Assembly: GCF_001718695.1 (NCBI RefSeq)
Contig: NZ_CP013421.1
Span: 1,116,001 to 1,180,000 of the forward strand
Direction of reading: 5' to 3'
DNA: 64,000 bases
DNA from: Burkholderia ubonensis
GTDB lineage: Bacteria > Pseudomonadota > Gammaproteobacteria > Burkholderiales > Burkholderiaceae
The notes under the pieces were generated by a model that saw only the letters and a program-made list of their open reading frames with translations, searched no databases and had not been told where the DNA came from. A program made the translations under genes and the position numbers. This document shows positions 38,427 through 45,943 of this stretch, in pieces (the stretch's first letter is position 1; every line of letters starts with the position of its first letter).

Positions 38427-39744
38427 ACGCGCGGCGACCATGCGGCCGGCGCGCGCGCTCGAGGCGCTCAACTTCTTCATCGCCGACGTGCAGGCCGGGA
38501 TCGGCCCGTTCGCCGGCGTGATCCTGCTGTCGCGCGGGTGGAGTGCCGACGCGATCGGCTCCGTGATGACGCTCGCCGGGCTCGCGGCGATGGCCGCGAC
38601 GCCGGCCGCCGGCGCGCTCGTCGACGCGCTGCGCGCGAAGCGGCTGCTGATCGTCTGTGCGACGGCCGCGACCGCGCTCGCGTCGATGACGCTGCGTTTC
38701 GCCGACGGCTACGCGGCCGTCGCCGCATCGCAGGTCGTGGCCGCCGTGTGCGGCGCGGCGTTCGCGCCGGCCATCGCCGGCATGACGCTCGGCATCGCGC
38801 GCAGACAGGGCTTCGACCGCCAGTTCGGCCGCAACCAGATGGCGAATCACGCCGGCAACGTGGTCGGCGCCGCACTCGCCGGCTGGCTCGGCTGGCACGC
38901 GGGATTCGACGCCGTGTTCGCGCTCGTCGCCGCGTTCGCGGTGCTCGCGATCGTGAGCGCGTGCGCGATTCCGGCGCGGGCGATCGACCATGCGTGCGCG
39001 CGCGGCCTCGCGATGCCGGACGACGCAGCCGGCCGCGCGCGCGGCGAACCGGCGTCGGACCGTGGCCGCTCGGGCGGCGGCGCGGCGCCGCCTGCGCGCG
39101 CGTGGCGCTCGGTGGCCGCGAACCGGCCGCTGGTGCTGCTCGGCGCGTCGCTCGCGCTGTTCCATCTCGGCAACGCGGCGATGCTGCCGCTGTACGGGAT
39201 GGGCGTCGTCGCCGCGCACCGCAGCGATCCGAGTGTGTTTACCGCGCAGACCATCGTGATCGCGCAATGCGTGATGATCGCGGCGGCGTGGTGCGCGCCG
39301 CGGCTGATTCGTGCGCACGGATACTGGTGCGTGCTGCTGCTGTCGTATCTGGCGCTGCCGCTGCGCGGCGTGCTCGCGGCCGCGCTGATGAGCGAGGCCG
39401 GCGTGTGGCCGGTGCAGATCCTCGACGGGATCGGCGCCGGCCTGCAAAGCGTCGTCGTGCCGGCGCTCGTCGTGCGCCTGCTCGACGGCACGGGCCACGT
39501 GAACGCCGGGCAGGGCGCGGTCGCGACCGTGCAGGGCATCGGCGCGGCGCTCAGCCCGGCGCTCGGCGGCGTACTCGCGCAGCATTACGGTTATCCGGTC
39601 GCGTTCGTCGTGCTGGGCGCGGTGTCGACCGGTTCGCTCGCGCTGTGGCTCGGCTACGCGCGCTCGCTGCGCGCGGCGTGCGGCAAGCCGCCGGGCGGCG
39701 CGGACGGCGGTGAGCCGGCCGACCTGCCGGTCGCATCGCGATGA
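38410..39744 (+). CDS. Major facilitator superfamily transporter
   Basis: A 444-residue transporter with about twelve hydrophobic segments in two halves separated by a hydrophilic loop (about 195-235, GRARGEPASDRGRSGGGAAPP). The N-terminal half contains IGSVMTLAGLAAMAATPAAGALVD, a pattern of MFS permeases with a weak motif A. The ATG at 38410 overlaps the preceding gene. An internal ATG at 38440 starts closer to the first membrane segment and may be the real start. The substrate is unknown. It is the second gene of the sigma-54-controlled operon. Confidence 0.82.
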   Translation: MRRPTERAATMRPARALEALNFFIADVQAGIGPFAGVILLSRGWSADAIGSVMTLAGLAAMAATPAAGALVDALRAKRLLIVCATAATALASMTLRFADGYAAVAASQVVAAVCGAAFAPAIAGMTLGIARRQGFDRQFGRNQMANHAGNVVGAALAGWLGWHAGFDAVFALVAAFAVLAIVSACAIPARAIDHACARGLAMPDDAAGRARGEPASDRGRSGGGAAPPARAWRSVAANRPLVLLGASLALFHLGNAAMLPLYGMGVVAAHRSDPSVFTAQTIVIAQCVMIAAAWCAPRLIRAHGYWCVLLLSYLALPLRGVLAAALMSEAGVWPVQILDGIGAGLQSVVVPALVVRLLDGTGHVNAGQGAVATVQGIGAALSPALGGVLAQHYGYPVAFVVLGAVSTGSLALWLGYARSLRAACGKPPGGADGGEPADLPVASR

Positions 39745-39775
39745 AGCGCGCGTCGATGCATTGCAGCCGCCCGGT

Positions 39776-41026
39776 ATGCCGATGAATTCCGCTCCGTTCG
39801 CGTGGTCGATCGCCGCGCTCGCGACCGCCGGCGTGATCGTGCGGCCGTTCGGCTGGCCCGAGGCGATCTGGGCCGTGGCCGGCGCGGTGCTGCTGGTCGC
39901 TCTCGGCCTGTTGCCCGCCGACGCGGCGCTCGCGGCCGTGGCGAAAGGCGGTGACGTGTACCTGTTCCTGACCGGGATGATGCTTCTGTCCGAAGTCGCG
40001 CGGCGCGAGGGGTTGTTCGACTGGGTCGCGGCCCACGTCGTGAACGGCGCGCGCGGTTCGCCGCGGCGGCTGTTCTCGCTCGTCTATCTGGTCGGGACCG
40101 TCACGACCGTGTTCCTGTCGAACGACGCGACCGCCGTCGTGCTGACGCCGGCCGTGTTCGCGGCCGCGCGCCGCGCGAAGACGGACCCGCTGCCGCTGCT
40201 GTACGTCTGCGCGTTCGTCGCGAACGCGGCGAGCTTCGTGCTGCCGATCTCGAACCCCGCGAATCTCGTGCTGTACGGTGCGCACATGCCCGCGCTCGGC
40301 ACCTGGCTCGCACGCTTCGCGCTGCCGTCCGTCGCGTCGATCGCGTGTACCTACGCGATGCTGCGCGCGACGCAGCGTCACGCGTTGCGCGGCCATTGCG
40401 CGTGCGATCTGCCGGTGCCCTCGTTGAGCGCGGGCGCGCGCATCGCGCTGGCCGGCATCGCGGCGACGGCCGCCGCGCTGATGATCGTGTCGCTGCTCGA
40501 TCGGCCGCTCGGGTTGCCGACCGCGCTGGCCGGCGCGCTGACCGCGGCCTGTGTGCTGGCGCGCGATCGCGCGGCCTGCGGGCCGACGCTGCGCGCGATC
40601 TCGTGGAGCGTGCTGCCGCTCGTGGCCGGACTGTTCGTGCTGGTCGAGGCGCTCGAGCGGACCGGCGCGGTGGATGCGCTGGCGGCGCTGCTGCGCGCGC
40701 TGACGGCTGGCGGTACGGCGCATGCGGCGGCTGCGTCGGGCGTCGCCATCGCGCTGGCGTCGAACCTCGTCAACAATCTGCCTGCCGGGCTCATCGCGGG
40801 CGCGATCGTGGGCGTCGCGCACAGCCCGCAGCCGGTGGTCGATGCGCTGCTGATCGGCGTCGATCTCGGGCCGAACCTGTCCGTCACCGGCTCGCTCGCG
40901 ACGATCCTGTGGCTCGCGGCGATCCGGCGCGACGGGCTGCAAGTGAGCGCGGGGAAGTTTCTGGCGATCGGCGCGTGTGTGATGCTGCCGGCGCTCGTGG
41001 CGGCGCTGGCGGTGCGGCTTGTGTAG
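39776..41026 (+). CDS. ArsB/NhaD-type ion transporter
   Basis: A 416-residue membrane protein with about eleven hydrophobic segments. The segments GDVYLFLTGMMLLSEVARREGLFDW, VFLSNDATAVVLTPAV and ASFVLPISNPANLV are hallmarks of the ArsB/NhaD ion-transporter superfamily (arsenite, sodium, citrate or phosphate-type anion carriers). Arsenite efflux is one possibility, but no arsR, arsC or arsH is nearby, so I leave the substrate open. The start is ATG 39776 or the ATG two codons later, with no strong ribosome site at either. It is third and last in the sigma-54 operon. Confidence 0.82.
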   Translation: MPMNSAPFAWSIAALATAGVIVRPFGWPEAIWAVAGAVLLVALGLLPADAALAAVAKGGDVYLFLTGMMLLSEVARREGLFDWVAAHVVNGARGSPRRLFSLVYLVGTVTTVFLSNDATAVVLTPAVFAAARRAKTDPLPLLYVCAFVANAASFVLPISNPANLVLYGAHMPALGTWLARFALPSVASIACTYAMLRATQRHALRGHCACDLPVPSLSAGARIALAGIAATAAALMIVSLLDRPLGLPTALAGALTAACVLARDRAACGPTLRAISWSVLPLVAGLFVLVEALERTGAVDALAALLRALTAGGTAHAAAASGVAIALASNLVNNLPAGLIAGAIVGVAHSPQPVVDALLIGVDLGPNLSVTGSLATILWLAAIRRDGLQVSAGKFLAIGACVMLPALVAALAVRLV

Positions 41027-41054
41027 AGGTGGGGGGCTTGTGGGGCGGAAGGCG

Positions 41055-41079
41055 GGCGCGGGCGACGGACACCCGCGCC
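41055..41079. terminator. Stem-loop between converging transporter and LysR genes
   Basis: A perfect 8-bp stem (GGCGCGGG and CCCGCGCC) with a nine-base loop lies in the 63-base gap between two converging genes. It can act as a terminator for either strand. There is no T-tract. Confidence 0.5.
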
Positions 41080-41089
41080 ACGTCATGCG

Positions 41090-41992
41090 CTACGCGGCGT
41101 CGGCCTTGATGAAGTCGACGAAGGCGCGCAGCGGCGCGGGCACGAAGCGCCGGCCCGGATAGTACAGATACGGGCCGGAGAACGGCCGCCACCACGCGTC
41201 GAGCACCGGCTCGAGCGCGCCGCTCGCGAGCTGCGGCGCGAGCCAGTCTTCGTACAGGTGGACGATGCCGACGCCCGCGCATGCGGCGTCGACGACGAGA
41301 TCGACGGCGCCGCCGATCTGCACGACGAGCGGCCCCGACGGCTCGACGCGCACCACTTCGCCGTCGCGCTCGAACTCCCAAGCCGGCATCGCGCCGCTCG
41401 CGAAGCGGCCGCGCAGGCACGCGTGGTCGAGCAGCTCGCGCGGATGGGCCGGCCGGCCGCGCCGCGCGAGATAGGCGGGCGCCGCGGCGGTCGCGAAGCG
41501 CTGGGAGCGCGGACCGATCGGCACGGCGATCATGTCCTGTTCGAGGCGGTCGTCATAGCGTATGCCGGCGTCGCAGCCGGCTGCCAGGATATCGACAAAG
41601 CTCTCGTCCGCGACGATGTCGAGCCGGATCTCCGGATACGCGTCGAGAAAGCGCGGGATGATCGACGGCAGCACGAGCCGCGCCGCGCTGGTCGGCACAT
41701 TGAGCTTGAGCGTGCCGACCGGCCGCTCGCGGAACGTGTTCACCACGTCGAGCGCGGCCTGCACCTCGCTCAGCGCGGGCGTGAGCCGCGCCAGCAGACG
41801 CTCGCCGGCTTCGGTCGGCGACACGCTGCGCGTCGTCCGGTGCAGCAGCCGGACCCCCAATTGCGCCTCCAGCCGGCGCACCGCCTCGCTGAGCCCCGAC
41901 GCGCTCGCATCGGCCAGCCGCGCGGCCTCACGGAAGCCCTTCGCGCGCGCCACCGCCACGAACGCGTTCAGATCGCCCAGATCGACTTGCAT
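41090..41992 (-). CDS. LysR-family transcriptional regulator
   Basis: A 300-residue LysR regulator with the N-terminal winged helix (1-60; LNAFVAVARAKGFREAARLADASASGLSEAVRRLE shows the usual pattern) and an effector-binding domain from about residue 90. It is divergent from an aldo/keto reductase gene 100 bases away, the standard arrangement in which the LysR protein controls its neighbour. The effector is unknown. Confidence 0.92.
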   Translation of the reverse strand: MQVDLGDLNAFVAVARAKGFREAARLADASASGLSEAVRRLEAQLGVRLLHRTTRSVSPTEAGERLLARLTPALSEVQAALDVVNTFRERPVGTLKLNVPTSAARLVLPSIIPRFLDAYPEIRLDIVADESFVDILAAGCDAGIRYDDRLEQDMIAVPIGPRSQRFATAAAPAYLARRGRPAHPRELLDHACLRGRFASGAMPAWEFERDGEVVRVEPSGPLVVQIGGAVDLVVDAACAGVGIVHLYEDWLAPQLASGALEPVLDAWWRPFSGPYLYYPGRRFVPAPLRAFVDFIKADAA

Positions 41993-42092
41993 TGTTCGTC
42001 CTTTCGTACAGGTCGTGCAGATTATGACGGGTTATCGCGCAGTGTGAGGCGGCGTAACCTGCGTTCTGTCATTCGAAAACAGGAGCACGATC

Positions 42093-42968
42093 ATGTCCCC
42101 CATCGTTCAATCGGGCACGTTCGCCATCGCCGGCCGGCGCGTTCACCGTCTCGGCTACGGCGCGATGCAGCTGGCCGGGCCCGGCGTGTTCGGGCCGCCG
42201 AAGGATCGCGACGCCGCGCTTGCCGTGCTGCGCGAAGCCGTGGCAGCGGGCGTCGACCACATCGACACCAGCGACTTCTACGGCCCGCATGTGACGAACC
42301 AGCTGATTCGCGACGCGCTGCACCCGTATCGCGACGATCTGCTGATCGTGACCAAGGTCGGCGCAACGCGCGGCGACGACGGCTCGTGGCTGCCGGCCTT
42401 CGCCGCCGACGCGCTCGCCGCGGCCGTGCACGACAACCTGCGCAACCTGGGCCTCGACGTGCTCGACGTCGTCAACCTGCGCATCATGTTCGACGTGCAC
42501 GGGCCGGCCGAAGGCTCGATCGAGGCGCCGCTGAGCGCGCTCGCCGAACTGCAGCGGCAGGGCCTCGTGCGGCACATCGGGCTGAGCAACGTGACGGCAG
42601 CGCAGATCGCCGAAGGGCGGCGGATCTGCGACATCGCGTGCGTGCAGAACCACTACAACCTCGCGCATCGCGACGACGATGGCCTGATCGACGCGCTCGC
42701 ACGCGACGGTATCGCGTACGTCCCGTACTTTCCGCTCGGCGGCTTCAACCCGTTGCAGTCGTCGACGCTCGACGCGGTCGCCGCGCGGCTCGGCGCGACG
42801 CCGATGCAGACCGCGCTCGCGTGGCTGCTGCGCCGCGCGCCGAACATCCTGCTGATTCCGGGCACGTCGTCGCTCGCTCATCTGCGCGAGAATCTGGCCG
42901 CCGGCGCGCTGACGCTGCCGGACGATGCGATGCGCGAACTCGACGGCATCGCGGCGGTGCGCGGCTGA
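42093..42968 (+). CDS. Aldo/keto reductase family oxidoreductase
   Basis: A 291-residue aldo/keto reductase barrel. The catalytic Asp and Tyr are in HIDTSDFYG and the Lys in IVTKVG. The usual catalytic His after the fourth strand is replaced by Asn in DVVNLRIM, a variation I associate with a YdbC-like subgroup. NADPH-binding residues are in the C-terminal IPGTSSLAHLREN. It probably reduces or oxidises a small aldehyde, but the substrate cannot be read. A GGAGCACG ribosome site precedes the ATG. Probably regulated by the divergent LysR protein. Confidence 0.88.
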   Translation: MSPIVQSGTFAIAGRRVHRLGYGAMQLAGPGVFGPPKDRDAALAVLREAVAAGVDHIDTSDFYGPHVTNQLIRDALHPYRDDLLIVTKVGATRGDDGSWLPAFAADALAAAVHDNLRNLGLDVLDVVNLRIMFDVHGPAEGSIEAPLSALAELQRQGLVRHIGLSNVTAAQIAEGRRICDIACVQNHYNLAHRDDDGLIDALARDGIAYVPYFPLGGFNPLQSSTLDAVAARLGATPMQTALAWLLRRAPNILLIPGTSSLAHLRENLAAGALTLPDDAMRELDGIAAVRG

Positions 42969-43216
42969 GGCGGGCGGGGCGGTTGGCGGGGCTTGCTGCG
43001 GGAGGTGCTGCGCGAGGTACTGCGTGCGGCAGCGTGCGCCCGAAGCGCCGGCCGCCCGAGCCGCGACCAGCTCGCGGTGCCGCGTGCGCGTACCCGCGTG
43101 CTGGATACATATGATGTCCGCGGTAACGGGACGCGCGTTCGCTGCGGGCGCGCGCTATCGAACCGCCTGCACCGCCCGTCGCGCGCTGGCTTGCGCTGCC
43201 CGCGACGCGCGCGAAT

Positions 43217-43621
43217 TCAGCGCGGCTGCGGCTGACCGAGCTGCTCGTCCAGGGTGCGCGTCAACGGCGACTGCACGTCGCCGGTGTGCTTCGTCTGCAC
43301 GGGCTCGATCAGCACGATCCAGCATTCTTCTTCGGCGATCGGGTTGTGCAGCGTGCCGCGCGGCACCACGTGCATCGAGCCGGCGGGCAGATCGACGACG
43401 CGGCCGCCTTCATACTCGATCTTCAGGTGCCCGCGCACGACGAAGAACAGCTCGTCTTCGCCGACATGGTCGTGCCACACGAGCCGGCCGCGCACCTTCG
43501 CGACTTTGACGTACTGATCGTTGACCTGCGCGACCACCTTGGGCGACCAGTATTCGGATACGTCGTCGAATGCGGCTTCGAGATCGAACGATTCGGCGAA
43601 CGGAACGGCGGGGAGGGTCAT
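43217..43621 (-). CDS. Single-domain cupin protein
   Basis: A 134-residue cupin. Metal-ligand motif 1 is seen around WHDHVGEDELFFVVRG (His, His, Glu) and motif 2 around PRGTLHNP, so a metal centre is likely intact. The family is broad (dioxygenases, isomerases, sensors) and I do not assign a reaction. The ATG at 43621 has GGAGACGAG directly upstream and begins the conserved part, so a start 51 bases further up is rejected. It is transcribed alone. Confidence 0.85.
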   Translation of the reverse strand: MTLPAVPFAESFDLEAAFDDVSEYWSPKVVAQVNDQYVKVAKVRGRLVWHDHVGEDELFFVVRGHLKIEYEGGRVVDLPAGSMHVVPRGTLHNPIAEEECWIVLIEPVQTKHTGDVQSPLTRTLDEQLGQPQPR

Positions 43622-44011
43622 CTCGTCTCCAGAGGCGAAGGGTGTTGCTCGGAATGGGAAGTGCTGCGTCATCGCGCGCGAACGCGGCGAAAGGTCCGAT
43701 TATAGGGAGGCCGTCACGCGGCTGCTTGGGTCGCGAATGCGGCGATGTGGGGGGGGCGATGCGTGGGGCGTTTTGCCGTGATGGCGGCGATCGCGCCCAT
43801 CGCGGTGGTGGATCGGTCGCGGCGATCGCCGCGAACCGGCTGCCGATGACGACCGGCTCGACAGCGTTCAGCCGCATCAGACCACCCGCACCGCGTCGCA
43901 GCACGGCGCATCGCCTTACCGCGCATCGCATGCCAGCGCGTCCCGGCGTATCGCCGCATCGGCGCAGGCGCTAGCGCGCCAGCACCGCCCCCAACGCTCC
44001 CCACTCACCCA
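43622..44011. other. 390-base gap upstream of the cupin gene
   Basis: This contains the cupin promoter region on the minus strand and, at its right end, degenerate sequence where the 5' half of the truncated LysR gene should be. Only repeated GCATCGC/GCGATCG-type words are noticeable. No gene is supported. Confidence 0.5.
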
Positions 44012-44680
44012 GCCAGCGCCGCCGCGATCGCGTCGGGCGGCGAGCGGCCGCGCGGCCGGCTGCGCATCAGCGCGCCGATGCTGTTCTCGCAGCTGGCGAT
44101 GGGCAAGCTCGTCGCGACGTTCGCGTTGAAGTATCCGGATGTGCGACTGGAAGTGACGACCGACGACCGGCCGGTCGACATGATCGAAGAAGGCTACGAC
44201 CTCGTGATCCGCGTGAATCCCGACCCGGACGCAACGCTGATCGGGCGCGTGTTCCTGCGCGACCGGCTGGCGGTCGTCGCGACGCCGGCGCTCGCGCGGC
44301 CCGGCGACGGCGCGGCCGCGCCGGCCGTCGTGCGCACCGCCGACGACCTGCGCACCGCGTGGGACGTGATCGGGCCGACCGGGCCCGCCCGTATCGCATT
44401 CGAACCGGTGGCGCGGCTGTCGTCGCTGGTGATGGTGCGCGATACGGTGCGCCTCGGGCTCGGCGCGGCGTGCTTGCCGGTGTCGCTCGTGAGCGGCGAC
44501 CTCGCGGCCGGCACGCTCGTCAGCTGGGGCGACGTGCCGGGGCCGGACATCGCGCTATGGGCGCTGTACCCGTCGCGGCGGCTGTTGGGAGCGCGCGTGT
44601 CCGCGTTTCTCGCGCATCTGTCCGATGCGTTTCCGTCCGCGAGCCCAGACGCGCTCGCCGCCTATCTCGACGCCGCGTGA
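44012..44680 (+). pseudogene. 5'-truncated LysR-family regulator
   Basis: The frame encodes the linker (ASGGERPRGRLRISAPM) and the complete effector-binding domain of a LysR regulator through to its C-terminus, but no helix-turn-helix can be found upstream in any frame. An ATG at 44078 could start a 200-residue product, but it lies inside the first strand of the domain. The remnant therefore cannot bind DNA as a LysR protein. Loss of the 5' half by deletion is the simplest explanation. A free effector-binding domain expressed as such is unlikely. Confidence 0.75.
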
Positions 44681-44689
44681 CGCGCGCGC

Positions 44690-44860
44690 CTAGGTGCGAT
44701 CGCGGCTGCGCGCGCGGGTGGCGCCCGTGATCACCGCGATGCCGAACAGGATCACGGCGACGATCTCGACGACATGCTGCGACACGTGCAGCGCGATCAA
44801 GCCCCACGCGACGCCGCCGATGAAAATGATCCATCCGACCAGATAGATGAGCAGGGTCAT
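44690..44860 (-). CDS. Small two-helix membrane protein coupled to DUF72
   Basis: A 56-residue protein with two predicted membrane helices (LLIYLVGWIIFIGGVAWGLIAL and VVEIVAVILFGIAVITG) and a basic C-terminus (RARSRDRT). Its ATG overlaps the stop of the DUF72 gene in an ATGA and has GGAGAAG upstream, so it is translationally coupled. I do not recognise the family and no function is proposed beyond a membrane location. Confidence 0.75.
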   Translation of the reverse strand: MTLLIYLVGWIIFIGGVAWGLIALHVSQHVVEIVAVILFGIAVITGATRARSRDRT

Positions 44861-45816
44861 CGTTCTTCTCCTTGCGGTTGCGGTTCAGCCTGCGGCGCGC
44901 TGTCCGCTGCGACGGTCGCGTCGTGCGCCCGCACGCCGAGGCGCGCCATCAGGCGCCGCGCATCGAACGGCGCGCGCGTCTTCGTATCGTTGTCGAAGTA
45001 GCAGTAGACGCCGCGCGCATGCGCGCGCGGCGGCGCGAGGTCCGGTGCGGCGAGGCGCGCGTCGGCGGGCTGCGCGCCGCGGCTCCACGTTTCGATGCGC
45101 TGCGCCCAGCGGGCGAGCGACGCATCCGAGTACTCGCCCGAATATTTGGTCTCGGTGCCGTGCAGCCGCATGTAGACGAAGTCGGCGCTCAGGTCCTCGA
45201 ACTGCGGCCACGGTTCCGTCGAATCCGACACGACCAGCGCGACCGCGTGCCGGCGCAGCAGCTTCACGAACGCCGGGTCGACGAAGCTCGCGTGACGCAC
45301 TTCGATCGCGTGTCGTAATGCGCGCTTGCGGTCGATCTGGAGATAGGGCGTCCTGACCCGCCCGTCGTGCCGTTGCGCGAGCGCCAGCGCCGCTCCGGTA
45401 TCGTGCGGCAGCAGGCCGAGGAAGTGTTCCATGTGGTCGGGGTCGAATCGCAGCGACGGCGGAAATTGCCAGAGGAACGGGCCGAGCTTGTCGTTGAGCG
45501 CAAGCAGCCCCTGCGCGAAAAAGTTCGCGCACGCGACCGTCGCGGTTTCGTCGCGAAACCGCAGCATGTGGGTCAGATAGCGTGCGCCTTTCACCGCGAA
45601 CGTAAAACCGGGCGGCGTTTCGTCGTACCAGCGCCGCCAGCTGGCGAGCGATTGCAGGCTGTAATGCGTGCCGTTGATCTCGATCGTCTGCAGCCGGCTC
45701 GCTGCGTAGCGCAACTCGTCGGCCTGCTTCAGCCCTTGCGGGTAGAAGGTGCCGCGCCAGCCGGCGTAGCGCCAGCCGGAAATGCCGATATGGATGCGCG
45801 CTGATGGGCTCGTCAC
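44857..45816 (-). CDS. DUF72 (YecE-like) TIM-barrel protein
   Basis: A 319-residue DUF72 protein. The family start HIGISGWRYAGWRGTFYP, the central INGTHYSLQSLASWRRWYDETPPGFTFAVKG and the late YMRLHG...KYSGEYSD and VYCYFDND segments are all present. The family has a TIM-barrel-like fold and no firmly established activity. I use the GTG at 45816, with GAGG eight bases upstream, since it directly precedes the conserved start. The frame is open further up but encodes non-conserved residues. Confidence 0.88.
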   Translation of the reverse strand: MTSPSARIHIGISGWRYAGWRGTFYPQGLKQADELRYAASRLQTIEINGTHYSLQSLASWRRWYDETPPGFTFAVKGARYLTHMLRFRDETATVACANFFAQGLLALNDKLGPFLWQFPPSLRFDPDHMEHFLGLLPHDTGAALALAQRHDGRVRTPYLQIDRKRALRHAIEVRHASFVDPAFVKLLRRHAVALVVSDSTEPWPQFEDLSADFVYMRLHGTETKYSGEYSDASLARWAQRIETWSRGAQPADARLAAPDLAPPRAHARGVYCYFDNDTKTRAPFDARRLMARLGVRAHDATVAADSAPQAEPQPQGEER

Positions 45817-45943
45817 GTCGATACCTCGGAGATGCCGTGGATCGTGTCGCGACGAGCAAGGCGCGTGCCGGCCGGTATGAAATGGGGACCCGCACACAGC
45901 GTGCTCGCGACGGCCGCGCGGCACGCTGAGGCTGGACCGCCGA

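Noticed and set aside
39776..41026. Arsenic resistance operon
   Set aside because: The transporter belongs to the ArsB/NhaD superfamily, but no arsR, arsC or arsH is adjacent and the operon is under a sigma-54 promoter, so arsenite is not a safe assignment.
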